Below, in pieces: positions 16,969 through 23,821 of a stretch of 41,748 nucleotides of DNA. The position numbers and the translations under genes were made by a program. Location of the stretch: the NCBI RefSeq assembly GCF_024448165.1, contig NZ_JAMOLN010000074.1:1-41748 (forward strand), written 5' to 3'. This stretch comes from Streptomyces longispororuber. Its GTDB lineage: Bacteria > Actinomycetota > Actinomycetes > Streptomycetales > Streptomycetaceae. Below the pieces are notes generated by a model, which was not told where the DNA came from, did not search any database, and saw only the letters and a program-made list of their open reading frames with translations. Within the stretch, counting starts at the first letter, position 1. Every line of letters begins with the position of its first letter.

Positions 16969-18177
16969 ATGGCACTTCACAAGCGTGCGCGTTCGATGAA
17001 GCTGACCGCCGCGATAGCCACGGCCGCGACCGCCGTCGGCGTCACCGTTCTCACCGGCGGATTCGCCGGCGCCGCCGCACCCGCCGAGGGCAAGGTGTAC
17101 GGCCTCGACGCCAAGGGCGCCGTCTCCGGCAGCTACATCGTGCTGCTCGACCAGAAGACCGGCACCACCGCGAAGAAGGGGCTCGCCAAGGAGTACGGCG
17201 GCACCCTCAAGCGCAACTACAAGTCGGCCGTCAACGGCTTCTCGGTGAGTGGTCTCTCGGAGACCGAGGCCAAGCAGCTCGCCGCGGACAAGTCCGTCGC
17301 CAAGGTCGTCCAGAACAAGAAGTTCCACATCGACGCCACCCAGGACAACCCGCCGTCGTGGGGCCTGGACCGCATCGACCAGGCGGAGACCGCGGGCGAC
17401 GGCAAGTACACCTACCCCGACACCGCGGGCGAGGGCGTCACCGCGTACGTCATCGACACCGGGGTCCGCACCACGCACAAGGACTTCGGCGGCCGCGCCT
17501 CGTCCGGCTTCGACGCCGTCGACAACGACGACAACGCCGACGACGGCAACGGGCACGGCACGCACGTCGCCGGCACCATCGCCGGTGACGCGCACGGCGT
17601 CGCCAAGAAGGCGAAGATCGTCGCCGTCCGCGTCCTCGACGACCAGGGCTCCGGCACCACCGAGCAGGTCGTCGCGGGCATCGACTGGGTCACCCAGAAC
17701 CACCAGGGCCCCTCCGTCGCCAACATGTCGCTCGGCGGCGGCGTGGACGAGGCGCTCGACGCGGCCGTCCAGAAGTCCATCGCGTCCGGCGTCACCTACG
17801 CGGTGGCGGCGGGCAACGAGTCGGCCGACGCCTCCTCGTCGAGCCCGGCCCGGGTCCCCGAGGCCATCACGGTCGCGTCCTCCACCAAGGACGACGAGCA
17901 GTCGGACTTCTCCAACTTCGGCTCCGTCGTGGACATCTACGCCCCCGGCTCGGACATCACGTCCGACTGGAACACCGGCGACGACGCCACCAACACCATC
18001 TCCGGTACGTCGATGGCCACGCCGCACGTCGTGGGCGCCGCCGCCGTCTACCTGGGCGGGCACCCGGACGCGGCCCCGGCCGACGTCGCCAAGGCGCTCA
18101 CCGACGGGGCCACCCCCGACGCCATCAAGAACGCGTCGGACGGCACCGCGAACAAGCTCCTGAAGATCGTCGAGTAA
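16969..18177 (+). CDS. Secreted subtilisin-like serine protease (S8)
   Basis: 402 residues; ATG after GAGGAG. A signal peptide (to about residue 36, GFAGAAAPAEG) is followed by an inhibitor I9 propeptide (about 50-120) and the S8 catalytic domain. The triad is visible: D163 (VTAYVIDTGVRTTH), H196 (GNGHGTHVAGT) and S348 (ISGTSMATPH), with oxyanion Asn283 (AAGNES). The product is a pre-pro-enzyme activated after export, acting extracellularly on proteins. It ends without any C-terminal P-domain or anchor. Transcription probably stops at the 13-bp hairpin just downstream. Confidence 0.96.
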   Translation: MALHKRARSMKLTAAIATAATAVGVTVLTGGFAGAAAPAEGKVYGLDAKGAVSGSYIVLLDQKTGTTAKKGLAKEYGGTLKRNYKSAVNGFSVSGLSETEAKQLAADKSVAKVVQNKKFHIDATQDNPPSWGLDRIDQAETAGDGKYTYPDTAGEGVTAYVIDTGVRTTHKDFGGRASSGFDAVDNDDNADDGNGHGTHVAGTIAGDAHGVAKKAKIVAVRVLDDQGSGTTEQVVAGIDWVTQNHQGPSVANMSLGGGVDEALDAAVQKSIASGVTYAVAAGNESADASSSSPARVPEAITVASSTKDDEQSDFSNFGSVVDIYAPGSDITSDWNTGDDATNTISGTSMATPHVVGAAAVYLGGHPDAAPADVAKALTDGATPDAIKNASDGTANKLLKIVE

Positions 18178-18199
18178 CCACCGCGATCCCCGAGCCGGC

Positions 18200-18234
18200 G
18201 GCCGCCGCGCCCACCCCCACGGGGCGCGGCGGCC
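18200..18234 (+). terminator. Terminator after the subtilase gene
   Basis: Perfect 13-bp stem GGCCGCCGCGCCC / GGGCGCGGCGGCC with a 9-nt loop, 22 bp past the protease stop. No T-tract follows, as is usual in Streptomyces. Confidence 0.8.
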
Positions 18235-18250
18235 GTCCTATCGTGTGCGG

Positions 18251-18808
18251 ATGACGACGACCGAGCGATACGCGGCGCTGCTGCGCGGCATCAATGTGGG
18301 CGGCAACAAGAAGGTCCCGATGGCCCGGCTGCGGCCGGTCGTGGAGCGGCTGGGCTGCACCGACGTCCGGACCTACCTGCAGAGCGGCAACGTCACCTTC
18401 GCCGCGGACTCGGGCGACGAGACGTCCTGGGCACGGGACATCGAGGCGGCCGTCGCGGAGGAGTTCGGCTTCGCCGTGGACGTCGTCGTACGGGACCACG
18501 CCCACCTCAGGGCGGTCATGGAGGCGTGCCCGTTCCCCGCCGCCGAACTGCAGGGCAAGCAGCTGCACGTCACGTACTTCTCGGAGCCGGTCACCGAGGA
18601 ACGCTTCGCCGCCGTGGACCCCGCGGCGTACGCGCCCGAGGACTATCGCCTCGGCGACCGCGTCCTCTACCTCTACGCCCCCGACGGCCTCGGCACCTCG
18701 AAGCTCGGCGCCCGGCTGGCGCGCCCCGCGCTCACCAAGGGGCTGATCGCGACGAGCCGCAACTGGAACACCGTGGTGAAGCTGGTGGAGCTCACCGCCG
18801 GTCCGTGA
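18251..18808 (+). CDS. DUF1697 family protein
   Basis: 185 residues. The N-terminus TTTERYAALLRGINVGGNKKVPMARLRP and YLQSGNVTFAAD are the hallmark segments of DUF1697, a widespread cytoplasmic family of unknown function. No ribosome site precedes the ATG; TATCGT at 18239-18244 ends 6 nt before it, so the transcript may be leaderless. A GTG two codons upstream is an alternative start. The stop overlaps the end of the convergent aldo/keto reductase gene by 17 bp. Confidence 0.9.
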   Translation: MTTTERYAALLRGINVGGNKKVPMARLRPVVERLGCTDVRTYLQSGNVTFAADSGDETSWARDIEAAVAEEFGFAVDVVVRDHAHLRAVMEACPFPAAELQGKQLHVTYFSEPVTEERFAAVDPAAYAPEDYRLGDRVLYLYAPDGLGTSKLGARLARPALTKGLIATSRNWNTVVKLVELTAGP

Positions 18809-19658
18809 GCGCGTCCAGCCGGGCCAGGTCGTCCGCGGTGAGCCGCACGTCGGCCGCCGCGATGTTCTCCTCCAGGTGCGCCACCGATCCGGTGCCCGGC
18901 GTCGGGCACAGCACGGGGGAGTGGTGCAGCAGCCAGGCGAGCGCGATCTGGGACGGGGTCGCGCCGTGCGCCTTCGCGATCTCGGCGCACACCGGGTTGT
19001 CGGGCAGCGTGCCGTTGCCCAGCGGGAACCACGGCAGGAACGCGATGCCGCGCTCCTCGCACAGCTCCAGCAGCGGTTCCGAGACCCGGTCCAGGACGTT
19101 GTAGCGGTTCTGCACGGAGGCGATCGGCACGATGTCCAGGTCGAGCGCGGCCCGCAACTGCTCCGCCGTGACGGAGTCGAGGCCGACGTGCCCGACCTTG
19201 CCCGCGTCCCTCAACTCCGCGAGCGCGCCCAGCTGTTCGGCCATGGCGACGTCCGGGTCAAGGCGGTGCAGCTGGTACAGGTCGATCCGCTCGACCCGCA
19301 GCCGGCGCAGGCTCGCCTCGCACATCGCCCGCAGCTGCTCGGGCCGTCCCGCGACGTGCCACGCCTCCGCCGACGTGCGCACGACCCCGCCCTTGGTGGC
19401 GACCACCAGGTCCTCCGCGTACGGATGCAGCGCCGCCGCGACCCGCTCCTCGGCCACCCCCGGCCCGTAGTTGTCGGCGGTGTCGACGAGCGTCACCCCC
19501 AGCTCCACCGCCCGCCGCAGCACCGCCGTCGCATTGCTGTCGGACCCCCGCGGACCCCAGGCGCCACGCCCCGTCAGATGCACGGTGCCGTACCCGAGAC
19601 GGCGCACGGGCAGCTCGGAACCGAGACGGACGGTGGACGGGGCAGCGGTGTCGGTCAT
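18792..19658 (-). CDS. Aldo/keto reductase
   Basis: 288 residues; ATG at 19656-19658. NADPH-dependent TIM-barrel reductase. The catalytic tetrad is visible: D59 and Y64 (VDTADNYG), K89 (VVATKGG) and H131 (LYQLHRLDP). It resembles bacterial general-stress aldo/keto reductases; the carbonyl substrate is unknown. On its own strand TACCGT ends 6 nt before the ATG with no ribosome site, again the leaderless arrangement. It is divergent from the gene at 19710 (51-bp gap) and its end overlaps the DUF1697 gene. Confidence 0.92.
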   Translation of the reverse strand: MTDTAAPSTVRLGSELPVRRLGYGTVHLTGRGAWGPRGSDSNATAVLRRAVELGVTLVDTADNYGPGVAEERVAAALHPYAEDLVVATKGGVVRTSAEAWHVAGRPEQLRAMCEASLRRLRVERIDLYQLHRLDPDVAMAEQLGALAELRDAGKVGHVGLDSVTAEQLRAALDLDIVPIASVQNRYNVLDRVSEPLLELCEERGIAFLPWFPLGNGTLPDNPVCAEIAKAHGATPSQIALAWLLHHSPVLCPTPGTGSVAHLEENIAAADVRLTADDLARLDALTDRR

Positions 19659-19709
19659 GGCCCGACGGTAACCGATGCGTCCTGCACCCATCTGTGAAAG
19701 GGTCGCCGC

Positions 19710-20735
19710 ATGCGTTACGTCATCATCGGGGCAGGGGCGGTCGGCGGGGCCGTCGGGGGACGGCTCGCCCAGGGCGGCTGCGAGGTCGTGCTCGTGGCAC
19801 GGGGCAAGCAGTACGAGGCACTGCGCGAGCAGGGGCTCGTCCTGCAGACGCCGGACGGGCCGCACACTCACCGCCTGCCCGTCGTGAACGGTCCTGAGGC
19901 CCTCGGCGTGCTGCGCGCCGACGACGTCCTCGTCCTCTCCGTGAAGACCCAGGACAGCGCCGCCGCGCTCGCCGCGTGGGGGCCGCGCCCGGTCGACGGC
20001 GGCGGCACCGCGGCGGAGCGGCTGCCTCTGGTGTGCGCGCAGAACGGGGTGGAGAGCGAGCGGCTCGCCCTGCGCACCTTCCAGCGGGTGTACGCGATGT
20101 GCGTGTGGCTGCCCGCCGCGTTCGTCGAGCCGGGCGTCGTCCGCGCCGACGGCACCCCGCTCACCGGCATCCTGCACCTGGGGCGCTATCCGGCGGGCGC
20201 CGACGACACCGCCCGGGAGATCGCCGCCGGCCTGGAGCGGTGCCGGCTCGACGCCCCGGTCGTCGCCGACGCGATGCGCTGGAAGTACGCCAAGCTCCTG
20301 GCCAATCTGGCCAACTCGATCGAGGCGGTCTCCGGGGTGCTCACCAGCGAGGAGGGCATCGCCCTGTTCCGCCGGGCCCGCGCCGAGGGCGAGGCGGTCC
20401 TGGCCGCGGCCGGGATCGCGTACACCTCCCCGGAGGAGGAGCAGCGGGTGCGGGCCGACAAGATCCGCTTCGAGCCCTTCGACGGGTCCCCGCGCGGCGG
20501 CGGCTCCTCCTGGCAGTCGCTCCAGCGCGGCGCCGGCACCATCGAGGCCGACTACCTGAACGGTGAGATCGCCCTGCTCGGCCGGCTGCACGGGGTGCCG
20601 ACCCCGGTCAACGACGTCCTCCAGGAGCGGGCGAACGAGGCCGCGCGGGAAGGCCGTCCGCCCGGGGCGACCTCGGTCGCCGACCTGGTCGCGGCGGTCG
20701 AGGCGCGGGTGGCCCGCACCGCGTCCGGCAGCTGA
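19710..20735 (+). CDS. 2-dehydropantoate 2-reductase (ApbA/PanE) family
   Basis: 341 residues; ATG after GAAAGGG. Ketopantoate reductases make pantoate with NADPH in pantothenate synthesis. The nucleotide-binding motif GAGAVGG is at 7-13, the conserved CAQNGV at about 109-114, and the catalytic Lys region RWKYAKLLANLANS includes K192. It is somewhat longer than E. coli PanE (about 300) and Streptomyces carries several paralogs of this family, so the true substrate may be a different 2-oxo acid. Confidence 0.82.
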   Translation: MRYVIIGAGAVGGAVGGRLAQGGCEVVLVARGKQYEALREQGLVLQTPDGPHTHRLPVVNGPEALGVLRADDVLVLSVKTQDSAAALAAWGPRPVDGGGTAAERLPLVCAQNGVESERLALRTFQRVYAMCVWLPAAFVEPGVVRADGTPLTGILHLGRYPAGADDTAREIAAGLERCRLDAPVVADAMRWKYAKLLANLANSIEAVSGVLTSEEGIALFRRARAEGEAVLAAAGIAYTSPEEEQRVRADKIRFEPFDGSPRGGGSSWQSLQRGAGTIEADYLNGEIALLGRLHGVPTPVNDVLQERANEAAREGRPPGATSVADLVAAVEARVARTASGS

Positions 20736-20757
20736 CGCCGTCGCGTTTGTTCAAGCG

Positions 20758-20775
20758 GGGCGGGTGCGCCCGCCC
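20758..20775. terminator. Short GC hairpin between two same-strand genes
   Basis: GGGCGGG-tgcg-CCCGCCC, a perfect 7-bp stem 23 bp past the reductase stop. It sits just before TAGTGT (20777-20782), the probable -10 of the next gene, so it may instead be an operator. Confidence 0.4.
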
Positions 20776-20789
20776 GTAGTGTCCGGGGC

Positions 20790-21371
20790 ATGGAACCGCG
20801 CCGTGAGAACGTCCAGCCCTGTCTGATCGAATGCGCCGCCGAGGCCGCCCGTGTGGCCTCCGGCGTCAAGCCCGACCAGCTCGACGCGCCGTCCCGCTGC
20901 GCCGACTGGGACGTGCGCACCCTCGTCAACCACTGGGTCCTGTACGGCGCCCACGGCCTGGAGCACCGGGCCCGCCGCGTCCAGCTGCCCGACGAACTGA
21001 CCGGGCGGGACTTCACCGCCGACCCCGGCTGGGCGGACGACTTCGCCGCCCGGCTCGACCGGGCCGTCGCCGCCTGGGCGGAGCCGGCCGCGTGGGAGGG
21101 CGAGGTGGACCTCGGGTTCGCCGCGCAGCCCGCCCCCGAGGTCGCCGCGCTGCTGCTGCTCGAACTCGCCCTGCACGGCTGGGACGTGGCCGCCGCCACC
21201 GGCCAGGAGTTCCGCGTCTCGGCGGACGCGGGCCGGCTGCTGCTGGCCGTGGTCACGGCGAACGCCGAGGTCTACCGGCAGTACGAGGGGTTCGCCGCCG
21301 CCACCGAACTGCCGGACGGGGCGGACGAGTTCGCGCGGGCGCTGGCCCTCAGCGGGCGCGATCCGCGCTGA
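20790..21371 (+). CDS. TIGR03086-like DinB-fold protein (mycothiol-dependent enzyme type)
   Basis: 193 residues. PSRCADWDVRTLVNHWVLYG and LLELALHGWDVAAATGQEF match the actinobacterial TIGR03086/MDMPI-like group of four-helix DinB-fold proteins. The His in VNHW and the His in LHGWD are the likely metal ligands. Relatives act in mycothiol-dependent chemistry; the specific reaction here is unknown. TAGTGT ends 7 nt before the ATG and there is no ribosome site, so a leaderless transcript is likely. Confidence 0.8.
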   Translation: MEPRRENVQPCLIECAAEAARVASGVKPDQLDAPSRCADWDVRTLVNHWVLYGAHGLEHRARRVQLPDELTGRDFTADPGWADDFAARLDRAVAAWAEPAAWEGEVDLGFAAQPAPEVAALLLLELALHGWDVAAATGQEFRVSADAGRLLLAVVTANAEVYRQYEGFAAATELPDGADEFARALALSGRDPR

Positions 21372-21432
21372 GAGGGTCCGCGCCGAGAGAGCCCGTCCGA
21401 GCACCCCGTCCGCACCCCGACGACCGGCCCGC

Positions 21433-22719
21433 TCACTCGCCGCGCCACTCCGCGTCCCGGCCCGCCCACCGCACGGCGGGACCGACCCCGAGGCCGGCGC
21501 CGACGAACAGCACGCCGAGCACGGCCCACCCCGTGGTGCCGTGCTCGATCGCGGTGGCGGTCACCAGGGCGGGCGCGGCCATCGTCGCCGCGGCCTGGCC
21601 CGAGTTGAACACGCCCTGGTAGACGCCCTGCGCCCGGGAGTCGGCCAGCCCGTAGCCGACGGTCCAGCCGCCCGCCGCCGACAGCACCTCGGCGAGGACC
21701 TGCACCACCGCCCCGACCACCAGGACCGCCACCGCCCACAGCGGCGAGAGCCCCGCCGTGCACGCGAAGACCGCACAGGACAGCGCGAGCAGCAGCCCCG
21801 AGCGGCGCATCGCCTTCACGGCGCCCGGCAGGTCCTCCACCCCGCGGGTCGCCCGCACCTGGAGCAGCGCCACCAGCACGCAGTTGAGGACCATCACCAG
21901 CGCCGCCGACCAGCGCGGCGCCTCGGTGTTCTGCACGATCCACAGCGGCAGGCCCACCTCCAACAGGCTGTACTGCAGGGCCAGTACGGCGTTGAGGAAC
22001 GTCACCGCGAGGAACGGCAGATCGCGCACCGCCCGCCAGCGGCTGCCCGTGGGAGCGTCGGCGGCGGCCCGCCGCCCGGCCCCACCGGGCAGCCGGTGCA
22101 CCAGCACCGCCGACCCGACGAACGTCAGCGCGTCGACGAGGATCAGCGCCGTGTACCCGGCCCGGCTGTCGATCTGCAGCGCCAGCGCGCCGAACGCGCC
22201 GCCCACGCCCATGCCGACGTTGGTGACCATCCGCAGATGGGCCCGCCCCTCCACCCGCGCGCCGGCGGGCAGCACGTCGGCGTAGAGCGCGTTGCGCACG
22301 CCCATGCTCGCCTGGCACAGCGCCGCGTAGCAGATCGCCGTCGCGAGGAACGCGGCGTAGGAGCCGACGAGCGGGTACGCCGCCAGCGCCCCGCCGCACC
22401 CGATCCACAGCCCCGTGAGCACCGGCCGCCGCCCCCACCGGTCCGAGGCCCGCCCGGCCGGCACCCCCGCCGCGATCCCGAACAGACCGGCCACGGTGAG
22501 CCCGACGCCCACCGACGTGGCGCTCAGTCCGATGACCCGGGTGAAGTACAGGACGCTGACCGGGAAGAAGAGGCCCCGCCCGAACGCGTTGAGCAGGGTG
22601 AACCGAGACAGGCGCAGCAGCAGCGGATCGGTGGGCAGCATCCCGGCCAGGCGGGTGGTCCGCCCGGGCGGGTCCGGCGGCAGCGGTGCGGTCGGCGTCG
22701 TGGTCGGCGTTGTGGTCAT
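21433..22719 (-). CDS. MFS transporter, ArsR-linked
   Basis: 428 residues with about 12 membrane segments; ATG at 22717-22719. The loop between helices 2 and 3 reads GRASDRWGRRPVLTGLW, a clear major facilitator motif A. It is probably a drug or metabolite efflux pump; substrate unknown. It is divergent from an ArsR-type regulator, and a 21-bp palindrome lies between the two starts, so expression is probably repressed by that regulator until its ligand appears. Confidence 0.92.
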   Translation of the reverse strand: MTTTPTTTPTAPLPPDPPGRTTRLAGMLPTDPLLLRLSRFTLLNAFGRGLFFPVSVLYFTRVIGLSATSVGVGLTVAGLFGIAAGVPAGRASDRWGRRPVLTGLWIGCGGALAAYPLVGSYAAFLATAICYAALCQASMGVRNALYADVLPAGARVEGRAHLRMVTNVGMGVGGAFGALALQIDSRAGYTALILVDALTFVGSAVLVHRLPGGAGRRAAADAPTGSRWRAVRDLPFLAVTFLNAVLALQYSLLEVGLPLWIVQNTEAPRWSAALVMVLNCVLVALLQVRATRGVEDLPGAVKAMRRSGLLLALSCAVFACTAGLSPLWAVAVLVVGAVVQVLAEVLSAAGGWTVGYGLADSRAQGVYQGVFNSGQAAATMAAPALVTATAIEHGTTGWAVLGVLFVGAGLGVGPAVRWAGRDAEWRGE

Positions 22720-22757
22720 GCCCACTACGAAACGAGGTTCCGCCGCCCGTCGGCATT

Positions 22758-22778
22758 CCTTTAGCGTGGCGCTAAAGG
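22758..22778. promoter_or_regulatory. ArsR-type operator
   Basis: CCTTTAGCG-TGG-CGCTAAAGG: 9-bp perfect arms with a 3-nt centre, located between the MFS and ArsR genes. The -10-like TAGCGT (22762-22767) for the regulator gene is inside the palindrome, which suggests autoregulation as well as control of the transporter. Confidence 0.8.
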
Positions 22779-22788
22779 CTGGGGGTGA

Positions 22789-23772
22789 ATGATGATCGAG
22801 TTCCGCTTCGTGGTGGGCGACCTCGCCCGCACCTCGTTCGCCTACTCGCCCTTCCAGGAGGCGGTGTACTCGCTGCGCACCTGGCGCGACCCCGCCCGCT
22901 ATCCGCACCAGCGGCCCTGGCTGCGCCGCCTCGCCCCGGCCTTCGCGCGCCTGGACACCGAGCTGCTGACCGGCTTGATCGCACCGAGCCTGTGGATCCC
23001 CGACTTCCTCACCCCGCGCCCTGACCGGCCGCGCCCCGGCTTCGAGCGGCAGCTCGACGAGCTGTCCCGCACCGACCCCGCGCTGCTGGCGGGCGAGTTC
23101 ACCGCCGCGTACGGCCGCGCCCCGCTGCCGCCCGTCGTACGGGACGGGCTCGCCGAACCCGCCGCCTTCCTCGACCGCATCTGCCACGTCCTGGCCGCCT
23201 ACTGGCACAGCTGCCTCGCCCCGGACTGGTGGCCGCGCGCCCACACGATCCTGGAGGCCGACCTCGCGCACCGCGGCAAGGTGCTCGCCGAGGAGGGTGC
23301 GCGCGGCCTGTTCGCGAGCCTCGACCCCCGGCTGACCTTCAACGGCGAGGTGCTCACCCTCGTCAAGAAGCTCGACCGGCACCCGTGGCCGAAGGCGGAC
23401 GTCCGCATCGGCGGCCGGGGACTCGTCGTCCTGCCGACGCTCTTCGCCGCCGGCGCGCACACCTCGATCGACTACACGCTGCCGCCGATGCTCGTGTACC
23501 CGGCGCGGGGCCGCGCCACGATCTCCGAGACGCCGCCCCCGGTCACCGACGAGGCCCTGACCCGGCTGCTCGGCGCCGCCCGCGCCCGCCTCCTGCACCT
23601 GCTCGCCGAACCGGCGTCCACGACGGAGCTCGCCCACCTCCTCGCCGTCACCCCGGGCGCGGTGAGCCAGCACCTCGCGGTCCTGTACGACGCGGGGCTG
23701 CTGACCCGGGCCAGGAGCGGCCGGAGCGTGCGGTACGTGCGCAGTGAGCTGGGGGAGCGGCTGTGCGGCTGA
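22789..23772 (+). CDS. ArsR/SmtB-family regulator with DUF5937-like domain
   Basis: 327 residues; ATGATG start after GGGGGTGA. The large N-terminal region (IEFRFVVGDLARTSFAYSPF, HRGKVLAEEGARGLFASLDP) resembles the DUF5937 domain found in actinobacterial ArsR proteins. The last 65 residues are the winged helix (ARLLHLLAEPASTTELAHLL, VTPGAVSQHLAVLYDAGLL). There is no CxCxxC metal site, so the ligand is probably organic. It most likely binds the palindrome at 22758-22778 and controls the divergent MFS pump. Confidence 0.88.
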   Translation: MMIEFRFVVGDLARTSFAYSPFQEAVYSLRTWRDPARYPHQRPWLRRLAPAFARLDTELLTGLIAPSLWIPDFLTPRPDRPRPGFERQLDELSRTDPALLAGEFTAAYGRAPLPPVVRDGLAEPAAFLDRICHVLAAYWHSCLAPDWWPRAHTILEADLAHRGKVLAEEGARGLFASLDPRLTFNGEVLTLVKKLDRHPWPKADVRIGGRGLVVLPTLFAAGAHTSIDYTLPPMLVYPARGRATISETPPPVTDEALTRLLGAARARLLHLLAEPASTTELAHLLAVTPGAVSQHLAVLYDAGLLTRARSGRSVRYVRSELGERLCG

Positions 23773-23791
23773 GGGGCCGGCCGGGGCCCGG

Positions 23792-23814
23792 TTGTCAGAC
23801 CCCGTCGCTACGTT
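23792..23814 (+). promoter_or_regulatory. RecA-independent DNA-damage-type promoter for the DUF4132 gene
   Basis: TTGTCA (23792-23797), 11 nt, TACGTT (23809-23814), ATG 7 nt later. The spacing between TTGTCA and the -10 is the same as in the known TTGTCAGTGGC-N6-TAGGVT consensus and as in the exonuclease promoter in this window; the GTGGC half is degenerate (GACCC). Confidence 0.6.
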
Positions 23815-23821
23815 CGTGACC

